Positions 1-5,683 of a DNA stretch of 7,519 nt are shown in pieces. The notes under the pieces are model-generated. The model saw only the letters and a program-made list of their open reading frames with translations. It ran no database searches and was not told the origin of the DNA. The DNA is from Streptosporangiaceae bacterium. Lineage in GTDB: Bacteria; Actinomycetota; Actinomycetes; Streptosporangiales; Streptosporangiaceae. The stretch is from assembly GCA_030045215.1 (NCBI GenBank), contig JASIBJ010000335.1, forward strand, positions 1 to 7,519. The letters are read 5' to 3'. How positions within the stretch are numbered: position 1 is the first letter of the stretch; each line of letters starts with the position of its first letter. Position numbers and translations under genes: made by a program.

Positions 1-731
1 TGCAGCGACGCGGCCGAGTTGAACTCGTCCGTGGTCACGGTGCTGTATTCAAACTTGGTGAACGCCTGCCGTCCCGCTGTTGACTGGCCGAGCAGCCGAC
101 TAACTTCAATGACAGCAAGCAGGCCGACAGCGCTGTCGGTCGGGTCTGGCAGGTCCACGGCCAGGCCCATGCTGGCGGGCGGCCCGCCGTAACCGGGCGG
201 CAGCAGCATGCTCCAGTTCGCCCCGGCGCTGAACACGCCGGTCTGCCGAGCCAGCGCCCGCGAAGTAACGATCACGACTGGTGACGTGGCGACGGTAATC
301 GAGGTCGGCTGCACGACCTGGGCCCCGACCGCGTAGCTGCGTGCCACGTCAATCCACAGGCTCGAGTCAGGAATCCAGGCGTCGATAGGCGAGCCGCCCT
401 GCAGGCTGACCTGCCCGTCCAGTTCCGCGGTGACCGTTGAGGGATCGCCCTGCACGACCTGAACATCCACGCACCGGCCGGCCGCGACCTGGTCCTCGCG
501 GTTGAACGACCTGGCGACGGTCTGGATCGCCGGGTAGATGTCCGGGCTGACGGCGAGGTTCACAATCGTCGGCCGGTTGGTGCAGGCCGCATGCGCGATG
601 ACGGCGCTGGCGCTCATGCCAACCATCGTGGCCGCCGCAACCCCCACTGCCAACGCGACGAGCGCCCCGGTCCTGACCTTGCGGGACCGTCCCCGACGGC
701 CCGGTCCGGACCCTGTCTCGCGTCGTGGCAC
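1..731 (-). CDS. Secreted substrate-binding (SBP, probably SBP+VWA type) protein, 3' end outside window
   Basis: This frame is open for 243 codons from a GTG at 731-729 to the left edge, so the C-terminal part is missing. An in-frame TGA lies two codons upstream, and GAAGGA sits 7 nt before the GTG, which fixes the start. Residues 1-20 are basic and rich in Arg and Lys. Residues 21-46 form a hydrophobic stretch (TGALVALAVGVAAATMVG), followed by AHA|AC near residues 46-50, which looks like a signal peptidase I site; a lipobox reading at Cys50 is poor because of His47. The mature part begins RPTIVNLAVSPDIYPAIQTVA (residue 53 onward) and contains DAWIPDSSLWIDVAR at about 117-131. This arrangement is typical of type-11 extracellular solute-binding domains in actinobacteria, which often carry a C-terminal von Willebrand A domain; that domain would lie outside the window. 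Cys50 and Cys87 could form a disulfide. The ligand is unknown. The gene is divergent from the methyltransferase gene at 956. Confidence 0.82.
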   Translation of the reverse strand, partial: MPRRETGSGPGRRGRSRKVRTGALVALAVGVAAATMVGMSASAVIAHAACTNRPTIVNLAVSPDIYPAIQTVARSFNREDQVAAGRCVDVQVVQGDPSTVTAELDGQVSLQGGSPIDAWIPDSSLWIDVARSYAVGAQVVQPTSITVATSPVVIVTSRALARQTGVFSAGANWSMLLPPGYGGPPASMGLAVDLPDPTDSAVGLLAVIEVSRLLGQSTAGRQAFTKFEYSTVTTDEFNSAASL

Positions 732-738
732 GTCTCAG

Positions 739-744
739 TCCTTC
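739..744 (-). promoter_or_regulatory. Ribosome binding site deciding the GTG start at 731
   Basis: On the minus strand GAAGGA is followed by a 7-nt spacer and the GTG at 731-729. This is close to the ideal Shine-Dalgarno distance. With the in-frame stop just upstream, it makes this the only plausible start for the secreted protein gene. Confidence 0.75.
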
Positions 745-759
745 AATCAGGCGGCTGGA

Positions 760-780
760 TCGGCCGAATACTGCGGCCGA
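760..780. repeat. Inverted repeat in the leader of the secreted protein gene
   Basis: TCGGCCG (760-766) and CGGCCGA (774-780) are perfect 7-bp arms around a 7-nt spacer. They lie directly next to the putative -10 (780-785), where transcription toward 731 would begin. An operator at the start site or a short 5' leader hairpin are both possible. CGGCCG is common in such GC-rich DNA, so function is uncertain. Confidence 0.4.
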
Positions 781-785
781 CTATA
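780..785 (-). promoter_or_regulatory. Probable -10 element of the secreted substrate-binding protein gene
   Basis: The minus strand reads TATAGT, five of six matches to TATAAT, about 49 nt upstream of the GTG start. No good -35 is present at 16-18 nt spacing (the bases there read roughly CGATCC). This may be an alternative-sigma or activator-dependent promoter, or a chance match. Confidence 0.4.
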
Positions 786-852
786 TCGGACTTCCGGCGA
801 CGGATCGGGTGACTTGCCCGGTTTAGCCGATAAGAGGGGGAACGAAGCCGGC

Positions 853-871
853 TGCCCGGCCAGCCCGGGCA
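853..871. repeat. Intergenic hairpin or operator-like inverted repeat
   Basis: TGCCCGG (853-859) and CCGGGCA (865-871) are perfect 7-bp arms around the loop CCAGC. The element lies in the 224-bp gap between two divergent genes, so it cannot be a terminator for either of them. It may be an operator or a leader hairpin. Elsewhere in the gap (732-955) I see no other ORF or RNA gene, and no convincing promoter for the plus-strand gene. Confidence 0.4.
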
Positions 872-955
872 CAACGGCAGATCCGGTCCCACGTCACCGC
901 CCTGTGCTGGCGGCTTTCCTGCTAGCCAGGGTCAGGTCACGAAAGACTAGCTGCC

Positions 956-1834
956 GTGGATATGCAGGTCCTGATAACTGATCCGGCCGACCCGCGGGTG
1001 GCCGACTTTGTCAGGCTGACCGACGTTCACTTGCGCCGGAGCCTGGAGGCGGAGCACGGCCTGTTCATCGCCGAGGGAGACAAGGTCATCCGACGCGCGA
1101 TCGCGGCCGGTTACCCGGTCAGGTCCCTGCTGGTGGCCGACGACAAGCTGGCGACGATCGAAGACGTCGCCGCGAACTGCGGCGCACCGCTCTACGTGCT
1201 GCCGGCCAGCGCGGTTCAGGAACTGACCGGCTACCGGGTGCACCGCGGCGCGCTGGCCTCGATGCGCCGGCTGCCGCTGCCCGCGGTCGCGGATGTGCTG
1301 GAGTCGGCGCGCCGGATCGTGGTGCTGGAAGACATCGTGGACCACGCGAACGTGGGCGCTGTTTTCCGCTGCGCAGCGGCGCTCGGGTTCGACGCCGTGC
1401 TGCTGTCGCCGCGGTGCGCCGACCCGCTGTACCGGCGCGCGGTCAAGGTATCGATGGGCGCGGTGTTCGGCGTTCCTTACAGCCGGGTCGGTGACTGGCG
1501 GGGTGCAGTCGACAGCCTGAAGCAGCACGGGTTCCGCGTGCTGGCCATGACCCCGGATCCTCAGGCGACCCCCATCAGCGAGGTGCCACCCGCGGCGAAG
1601 ACGGCTGTCTTGATGGGAAGCGAAGGAGACGGCCTTTCTTCCCGGTGGATGGCCGCGGCCGATCAGCGCGTCCGCATCCCCATGAGCAGGGGAGTGGACT
1701 CGCTGAACGTCGCCGCCGCCGCGGCGATCGCCTGCTATCTGCTCGCGGCGCCTACGCCTCCGCCTCAGCGGGTTGCGCGCCCGCCGCGACCGGGGCCGGC
1801 TGCCGGTCAAGTCCGCGCCAGGCCGGGAAGATGA
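956..1834 (+). CDS. SpoU/TrmH-family RNA 2'-O-ribose methyltransferase
   Basis: This 292-residue protein is a SPOUT-class methyltransferase that uses S-adenosylmethionine to methylate the 2'-OH of a ribose in tRNA or rRNA. An N-terminal substrate-binding part (about residues 8-108) includes LFIAEGDKVIRRAI at 36-49. The trefoil-knot catalytic domain (about 120-265) has the three family motifs: DHANVGAVFRCAAALGFDAVLL (129-150, with Asn132 and Arg138), VLMGSEGDGLS (218-228, with Glu223) and IPMSRGVDSLNVAAAAAIACY (241-261, with Ser249 and Asn251). The target nucleotide cannot be told from sequence. The start is either GTG 956 or ATG 962 two codons later; neither has a good Shine-Dalgarno (GAAAGA at 941-946 is weak). 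The last 27 or so residues (PTPPPQRVARPP onward) are Pro/Arg-rich, lie beyond the knot domain and are encoded in the overlap with the transporter gene, so they are probably a non-conserved extension. Confidence 0.9.
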   Translation: MDMQVLITDPADPRVADFVRLTDVHLRRSLEAEHGLFIAEGDKVIRRAIAAGYPVRSLLVADDKLATIEDVAANCGAPLYVLPASAVQELTGYRVHRGALASMRRLPLPAVADVLESARRIVVLEDIVDHANVGAVFRCAAALGFDAVLLSPRCADPLYRRAVKVSMGAVFGVPYSRVGDWRGAVDSLKQHGFRVLAMTPDPQATPISEVPPAAKTAVLMGSEGDGLSSRWMAAADQRVRIPMSRGVDSLNVAAAAAIACYLLAAPTPPPQRVARPPRPGPAAGQVRARPGR

Positions 1835-3059
1835 ACGGTGCCAAGGTGAGCAGCAGCATCAGCGACCCCGAAGTGACCAGCGCGGCGGTCAGGCCCGTTG
1901 TCTGGGCGAGCAGGCCGCCGAAGAGCGAGCCGAACGGAATGCCGAGCCAGGCGGTGCCCTTGACCGCGCCAAGCACGCGGGCTTGCAGCCGGGCCGGGAT
2001 CCGCTCGTACATGGCGGCACCGGAGATCGGGTTCAGCACGCCGCCAGCCACCCCGCAGATCAGCACGACCGGCAGGACGGGCGCGATTGATGCCCAGGCG
2101 GCCAGCGCGAAGAACGGAGGGGACGCGGCGACCAGCTGGCCGATCGCGTAGATCATCCGGCGCGGCAGGCGCGGGCCGAGCCAGGCGCCGGCCATGACGC
2201 CGACGAGGAGCCCGATCCCCAGCACGCCCCCGACCACCCCGATCGCGAGGGCGCGGTGCACCCGGTCGTGGGCCCAGACCGGCAGCAGTACCGAGATCAG
2301 CGCCTGGTCGAGCAGATTGCTCATGGCGGCAGAGACGGCCAGACCGAGCAGCAGCCGGTCCGCCCGCAGGAACCGCATTCCCTCCGCGAGGTCGGCGGCG
2401 TAGCTGCGCACGCTGATGGTGCCGCCCGACCGCTGGGCCCGCCCGACCGAGGCCGGCACGAAGATCGCCAGGATGACGACGCCGGCCGCAAACGAGACAC
2501 CGTCGATCAGGACCACGCCGGCTGCGCCGATCGTGGCGATCAGCGCGCCCGCGGCGGGCATGCCGACCAGGAGCGCGGTCCGGTTGGCGCCCGAGTAAAT
2601 GCCCGTGGCGCGCTCGTAGGGGACGCTGCCGAGGTCGGCCGTCATCGGCACGAGCGGGGCGGTCGCGCAATCGGCCACGCCGCGGACCGCGCCCGCCACG
2701 GCGACCAGGCCGGCTAGCGCGCCGAGATTCAGCCGGCCGGCGGCATGCAGCGCCGGGATCGCGCACATGATCGCGGCGGCGACGGTGTTGCCAATCAGGA
2801 AAGTTCTCCGCAGCCCGACGCGGTCGACCACCGGCCCGGCCAGCGCTTGCAGGGTCACGTAGGGCGCCATCTGCGCGAAGCCGACGAAGCCGGTCGCGGC
2901 GGCGCTTCCGGTCGTCACCAGGACCAGCCAGGGGATCGCGACCACCGACATGGCCGTTCCTGTCTCGGACACCAGGTACGCAGTCACGAGCCCGTAGAGG
3001 GAGTTCTGCCCACGGCTGGGTTTGCCCTGGTCCGGCTGCGGCGGTTGCGCTGAGATCAC
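1752..3059 (-). CDS. Major facilitator superfamily (MFS) transporter, efflux type
   Basis: This 435-residue polytopic inner-membrane protein has about twelve hydrophobic segments, starting near residue 22 (LYGLVTAYLV) and ending near 415. The signature after the second helix is a degenerate MFS motif A, GPVVDRVGLRRTFLIG at 75-90. A cytoplasmic central loop at about 203-236 contains AADLAEGMRFLRADRLLLGL, typical of the MFS_3 (EntS-like) exporter branch. The substrate is unknown; drug, siderophore or metabolite export are all possible. The start is GTG 3059-3057 with GGAGG 4 nt upstream (3064-3068). The 3' end overlaps the convergent methyltransferase gene by 83 bp, and the tail RQPAPVAAGAQPAEAEA is a soluble extension. 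The promoter contains a large inverted repeat (separate entry), so the gene is probably under a repressor. A nitroreductase gene is transcribed divergently from it. Confidence 0.9.
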   Translation of the reverse strand: MISAQPPQPDQGKPSRGQNSLYGLVTAYLVSETGTAMSVVAIPWLVLVTTGSAAATGFVGFAQMAPYVTLQALAGPVVDRVGLRRTFLIGNTVAAAIMCAIPALHAAGRLNLGALAGLVAVAGAVRGVADCATAPLVPMTADLGSVPYERATGIYSGANRTALLVGMPAAGALIATIGAAGVVLIDGVSFAAGVVILAIFVPASVGRAQRSGGTISVRSYAADLAEGMRFLRADRLLLGLAVSAAMSNLLDQALISVLLPVWAHDRVHRALAIGVVGGVLGIGLLVGVMAGAWLGPRLPRRMIYAIGQLVAASPPFFALAAWASIAPVLPVVLICGVAGGVLNPISGAAMYERIPARLQARVLGAVKGTAWLGIPFGSLFGGLLAQTTGLTAALVTSGSLMLLLTLAPFIFPAWRGLDRQPAPVAAGAQPAEAEA

Positions 3060-3127
3060 GGCCCCTCCGGAGTGATGGTCCTTGGCGCGCTGGCCAGTCC
3101 GCCTGGTCCGCGGTGATTCATGACATC

Positions 3128-3156
3128 ATCGTGACGTCAATTATGACGTCTGTCAA
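3128..3156 (-). promoter_or_regulatory. Probable promoter of the MFS transporter gene
   Basis: The minus strand has a consensus TTGACA (3156-3151), a 17-nt spacer and CACGAT (3133-3128), which keeps the most important A at position 2 and T at position 6 of a -10. Transcription would start near 3121 and give a leader of about 60 nt. An 18-bp inverted repeat fills the spacer, so a bound repressor would block polymerase. Confidence 0.5.
3133..3150. promoter_or_regulatory. 18-bp perfect inverted repeat, candidate repressor operator
   Basis: GACGTCA (3133-3139), spacer ATTA, TGACGTC (3144-3150). The arms are perfect, and each also contains the palindrome GACGTC. The element sits between the probable -35 (3151-3156) and -10 (3128-3133) of the transporter promoter, the classic place for a TetR-, MarR- or GntR-type repressor. 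No regulator gene is present in the window, so the protein that binds it is unknown. Confidence 0.6.
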
Positions 3157-3318
3157 CGGGCATGACGACGTCTAACAGTGACAAAATTGACGGCGTCACG
3201 GCGCGGTCACGACGTCGCTCTGGCGCCGAAAAGGCGTCAGCGGATTTGGGCGCCACGCTGCCGCGGGAGGGCAGTCGCGCCGAGATCGCCCGGCCCGGTG
3301 GACTGGTTTGGGGTCGTT

Positions 3319-3324
3319 TATCCT
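3319..3324 (+). promoter_or_regulatory. Leaderless-type -10 element of the nitroreductase gene
   Basis: TATCCT matches the actinobacterial TANNNT -10 and lies 6 nt before the ATG at 3331. If the A of the ATG is +1, the hexamer sits exactly at -12 to -7. There is no Shine-Dalgarno before this ATG, which fits a leaderless mRNA. The -35 is not clear. Confidence 0.5.
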
Positions 3325-3330
3325 GGCCAG

Positions 3331-3942
3331 ATGGAATTTGCAGAGGTAATCAGTAAGCGCCGGATGGTACGCGCCTATACCAGCGAGCCGGTCGCGCCGG
3401 AGGTCCTGGAGCGGATACTCTCCGCCGCGAATCGGGCGCCGTCGGCGGGATTCAGTCAGGGCTATGCCCTGCTGACCCTCGAGGGGCCCGAGCAGCTCAG
3501 CCCGTTCTGGAAGCTGCTGTCCTCTGACGACCGCGAGGCGGAGACTCCGGGTCCGTCGTTTGAGCCAGTTACCCGCGCGCCGCTGGTCGTGGTTCCGCTG
3601 TCGTGCAAGGACATCTACCTGGACCGTTACGCCCGAGCGGACAAGGGCTGGACCGACCGTGACGAGTCGCACTGGCCGGTGCCGTACTGGGACATCGACA
3701 CCGGTTTTCTTGCCCTGCTCATGTTGCTTACTGCTGTGGATGAGGGACTGGGCGCGCTGTTCTTCGGCATACAGCCAGGGCTGATACCGCAGTTCCGCCA
3801 GCTGTACAGCGTGCCCGACGGCTACATGCCGATCGGCGCCGTCGCGATCGGGCACCCGGATCCGGCCTCGGACAAGGGCGGGTCGAGCAAGGTCATCAAG
3901 CGCCGCAGCCTGGACGACTTGGTGCACCGCGGTCGCTGGTAA
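3331..3942 (+). CDS. Nitroreductase-family FMN-dependent oxidoreductase
   Basis: This 203-residue protein is of normal length for the family, whose members bind FMN and use NAD(P)H to reduce nitro, quinone, enone or flavin substrates in the cytosol. It opens with MEFAEVISKRRMVRAYTSEPV, in which KRRMVRAY (9-16) is the FMN-phosphate-binding signature seen as RRSIRxF in relatives. NRAPSAGFSQGYALL at 34-48 is the second conserved flavin-contact region. GLGALFFGIQ (139-148) is the conserved Gly-rich stretch, and MPIGAVAIGHPD (166-177) the late strand-turn. I chose ATG 3331 because homologues begin just before KRR and because TATCCT lies at a leaderless spacing; the frame stays open upstream to a GTG at 3178, but that part does not look like family sequence. 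The stop lies 5 bp from the convergent stop of the flavin reductase gene. The natural substrate is unknown. Confidence 0.88.
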   Translation: MEFAEVISKRRMVRAYTSEPVAPEVLERILSAANRAPSAGFSQGYALLTLEGPEQLSPFWKLLSSDDREAETPGPSFEPVTRAPLVVVPLSCKDIYLDRYARADKGWTDRDESHWPVPYWDIDTGFLALLMLLTAVDEGLGALFFGIQPGLIPQFRQLYSVPDGYMPIGAVAIGHPDPASDKGGSSKVIKRRSLDDLVHRGRW

Positions 3943-3947
3943 GGCCG

Positions 3948-4469
3948 TCAGGCCGCGCCGCTCGCCTCGGCCAGAGAGGCGTATGTGCCGCGCCAGTACA
4001 CCAGCGGGCTCACGCCCTGCTCACCGGTGCCCACGTGGCGCACGCGGCCGACGATGATCTCGTGGTCACCGCCCGGCAACTCGTGCTCGACCGAGCACTC
4101 CACCACGGCCACGGCACCGTGCAGGCGCGGGCTGCCGGTGGCCCCGGGCTCGTGGCTGACGCCTTCCCAGGCCGCGGCCGGTCCGCGCCGGGCGAAGTTG
4201 ACCGACAGCTGCCGCTGCCCGTCGGCCAGCATGTTGACCGCGAAGGCGCCGTGCGAGCGAACGGCCTGCAGCGTCAGGCTCGCGTGGTCGAAGCAGACCA
4301 GGATGAGGGGCGGATCGAGGGACAGCGAGCTGACGGCGTTGGCCGTCGTCCCGACCGGCTGGCCGTCCGCGCCGACCGAGGTGACCACCGTCACGCCGGT
4401 CACGAAGTGTCCCATCGCATGGCGGAAGGCCGCGGCCGTGATGCCGGCCTCTATCCCGGATGCCGTCAT
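3948..4469 (-). CDS. Flavin reductase (HpaC-like), last gene of the sulfur operon
   Basis: This 173-residue protein is the reductase half of a two-component flavin monooxygenase. It would use NAD(P)H to reduce free FMN or FAD, which then diffuses to the partner oxygenase. Family features in order: FRHAMGHFVTGVTVVTS (15-31); GTTANAVSSLSLDPPLILVCF (40-60), the flavin-binding core; FAVNMLADGQ (76-85); the GDH motif at 134-136 in GGDHEIIVGRV, associated with nicotinamide binding; and PLVYWRGTY (155-163). The ATG is 2 nt after the stop of the SfnB-like gene and has no clear Shine-Dalgarno, so translation is probably coupled. Because it is co-transcribed with an SsuD-like enzyme and an SfnB/DszC-like enzyme, it most likely feeds FMNH2 to one or both. 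It is not of the flavodoxin-like SsuE/MsuE type that usually partners SsuD in enterobacteria. Confidence 0.9.
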   Translation of the reverse strand: MTASGIEAGITAAAFRHAMGHFVTGVTVVTSVGADGQPVGTTANAVSSLSLDPPLILVCFDHASLTLQAVRSHGAFAVNMLADGQRQLSVNFARRGPAAAWEGVSHEPGATGSPRLHGAVAVVECSVEHELPGGDHEIIVGRVRHVGTGEQGVSPLVYWRGTYASLAEASGAA

Positions 4470-4471
4470 GA

Positions 4472-5683
4472 TCAGATCTGCCCGTGATTCGGCGGCAGCA
4501 CCTCGTTGAGCAGGTAGTTGCCGACGTGGTAGTACTTCCAGTCCGCCGGGTCATGGCTTGCGTGCGTCCGAGCGTTCCGCCAGTGGCGGCTGAGGTCGTA
4601 ACGCTGGTCGGCGGCACTTGCGCCGCTCAGCGCGAACAGGTCGCTGGCCACCTCGACCGCGACTTCGCCCGCGAATGCCTTGGCCTGCGCGATGGCCAGT
4701 GAGCCGCGGGCCGCGTCCTGCGCGTCCCGCGGGCGCCGGGTGACCTCATCGAGCGTGTCCGCCGCCGATCGCAGCAGGGCCTCCGCGGCGTGCACCCTGG
4801 TGGCTAGCCGGCCGTACCTGGCCAGAACATGCGGGTCGTCGCCGGCCCGGTCGGCCCAGCCGGCCCGGGCGGCCTCGAAGAACGGGCGAGCCTTGGTCCG
4901 CACGAACTCGCCGGCGTCGCGCAGCGCGCCGCGCGCGATCCCCGTCTGGATCGCCGCGTGCACCAGTTGGGCCCGGGCGCCGAGTTGCTGGGGTACCGCG
5001 AACGCTCGCTCGTACGGCACTACCAGGTCGGGATCGACCGGCACCCGGTCAAACGTGGCGGTCCCGCTGACCGTGGCTCGCTGGCCCATCACGTCCCAGT
5101 CGTCGTCGACGGTGACCCCCGGGGAGTCCCGCTCGACGAACGCCAGCACCAGATGCCCGTCGTCATCGAGCGCGCTGACGCCGATCCACCGGGCCGTGAT
5201 CGCGCCCGTGCAGTAGTACTTGCGGCCATCCAGCCGCAGCGCGCCCTCGGCCGCGATCAGGCGGGTCTTGAGATCCTGGGCGTGTTTGCCACCGCGCTCG
5301 GCCAGCCCGTTCCCGAGCCGCCCGCCGGACAGCGCGGAGCCGAACAGGCGCTCTTGCTGCCGCTCGCTGCCCCAGACGGCAAGGACGTCCACGAACAGGA
5401 AGTGCCCTTGCGGCACCTGCGCGATTGCCGGGTCGACGACAGCGATCGAGCGGATGACTTCAGCCAGGACGCTGGCCGGCAGGTCCGGGCCGCCATGCTC
5501 GGCCGGCACGGTGATGCTCAGGAGCCCGCTGGAGTCAAAGGCCGCCAGCTCGGCGGCCGGCACCGTGCCGGCCCGGTCGCGCTCGATCACCCCGCCGGCA
5601 ATCGACCGCGCGTAGCCCTGCGCCGCGGCGATGGCCTCGGGGCCGGACCTGATAACCGTCACGGGCAAGGTGGGAGCGGTCAC
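4472..5683 (-). CDS. SfnB/DszC-like acyl-CoA-dehydrogenase-fold flavin monooxygenase
   Basis: This 403-residue flavoprotein belongs to the SfnB sulfur-acquisition oxidoreductase group, related to dibenzothiophene monooxygenase DszC. The helical N-terminal domain includes LLSITVPAEHGG (54-65) and QGHFLFVDVLAVWGSERQQERLF (92-114). The middle beta domain has LDGRKYYCTGAITARWIGVSALDDDGHLVLAFV (151-183) and DDDWDVMGQRATVSGTATFDRVPV (193-216). The C-terminal helices end in DLSRHWRNARTHASHDPADWKYYHVGNYLLN (363-393). The Glu of the YEG(T) motif used by many acyl-CoA dehydrogenases is absent there, and the RNARTHxxHDP motif is typical of the DszC-like monooxygenases. I infer oxygenation or oxidation of an organosulfur compound such as a sulfone, sulfoxide or thioether; the real substrate is unproven. 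The start is GTG 5683, with GGAGG 7 nt upstream (5691-5695), overlapping the ssuD stop as GTGA. Confidence 0.88.
   Translation of the reverse strand: MTAPTLPVTVIRSGPEAIAAAQGYARSIAGGVIERDRAGTVPAAELAAFDSSGLLSITVPAEHGGPDLPASVLAEVIRSIAVVDPAIAQVPQGHFLFVDVLAVWGSERQQERLFGSALSGGRLGNGLAERGGKHAQDLKTRLIAAEGALRLDGRKYYCTGAITARWIGVSALDDDGHLVLAFVERDSPGVTVDDDWDVMGQRATVSGTATFDRVPVDPDLVVPYERAFAVPQQLGARAQLVHAAIQTGIARGALRDAGEFVRTKARPFFEAARAGWADRAGDDPHVLARYGRLATRVHAAEALLRSAADTLDEVTRRPRDAQDAARGSLAIAQAKAFAGEVAVEVASDLFALSGASAADQRYDLSRHWRNARTHASHDPADWKYYHVGNYLLNEVLPPNHGQI

Larger units (their letters stand above)
3121..3239. promoter_or_regulatory. Cluster of TGACG/CGTCA half-sites between MFS and nitroreductase genes
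   Basis: Besides the 18-bp repeat, the gap holds TGACATCA (3121-3128), TGACGACGTC (3163-3172), TGACGGCGTCA (3188-3198, a palindrome with 5-bp arms around one G), GACGTC (3211-3216) and CGTCA (3235-3239). These are spread over about 120 bp. Repeated half-sites of one sequence suggest cooperative binding of one dimeric regulator, or two overlapping regulated promoters. The part of the gap at 3240-3318 holds nothing else I can recognise. Confidence 0.45.

Noticed and set aside
538..981. 147-codon plus-strand frame across the left intergenic gap
   Set aside because: It lies opposite the signal peptide and N-terminal coding part of the secreted protein gene and then crosses the gap; its sequence is low-complexity Arg/Pro/Ala with no family features.
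947..1810. 287-codon minus-strand frame opposite the methyltransferase gene
   Set aside because: It mirrors a clearly conserved SPOUT gene; its product is Arg/His/Gln-rich, typical of an antisense frame in GC-rich DNA.
3178..3330. Upstream extension of the nitroreductase frame to GTG 3178
   Set aside because: Homologues of the family begin near MEFAEVISKRR, the extension has no recognisable domain, and it would cover the operator cluster and the TATCCT element.
3162..3356. Small plus-strand frame of 64 codons in the MFS-nitroreductase gap
   Set aside because: No Shine-Dalgarno, composition rich in Arg and Ser without family resemblance, and it runs through the nitroreductase start in another frame.
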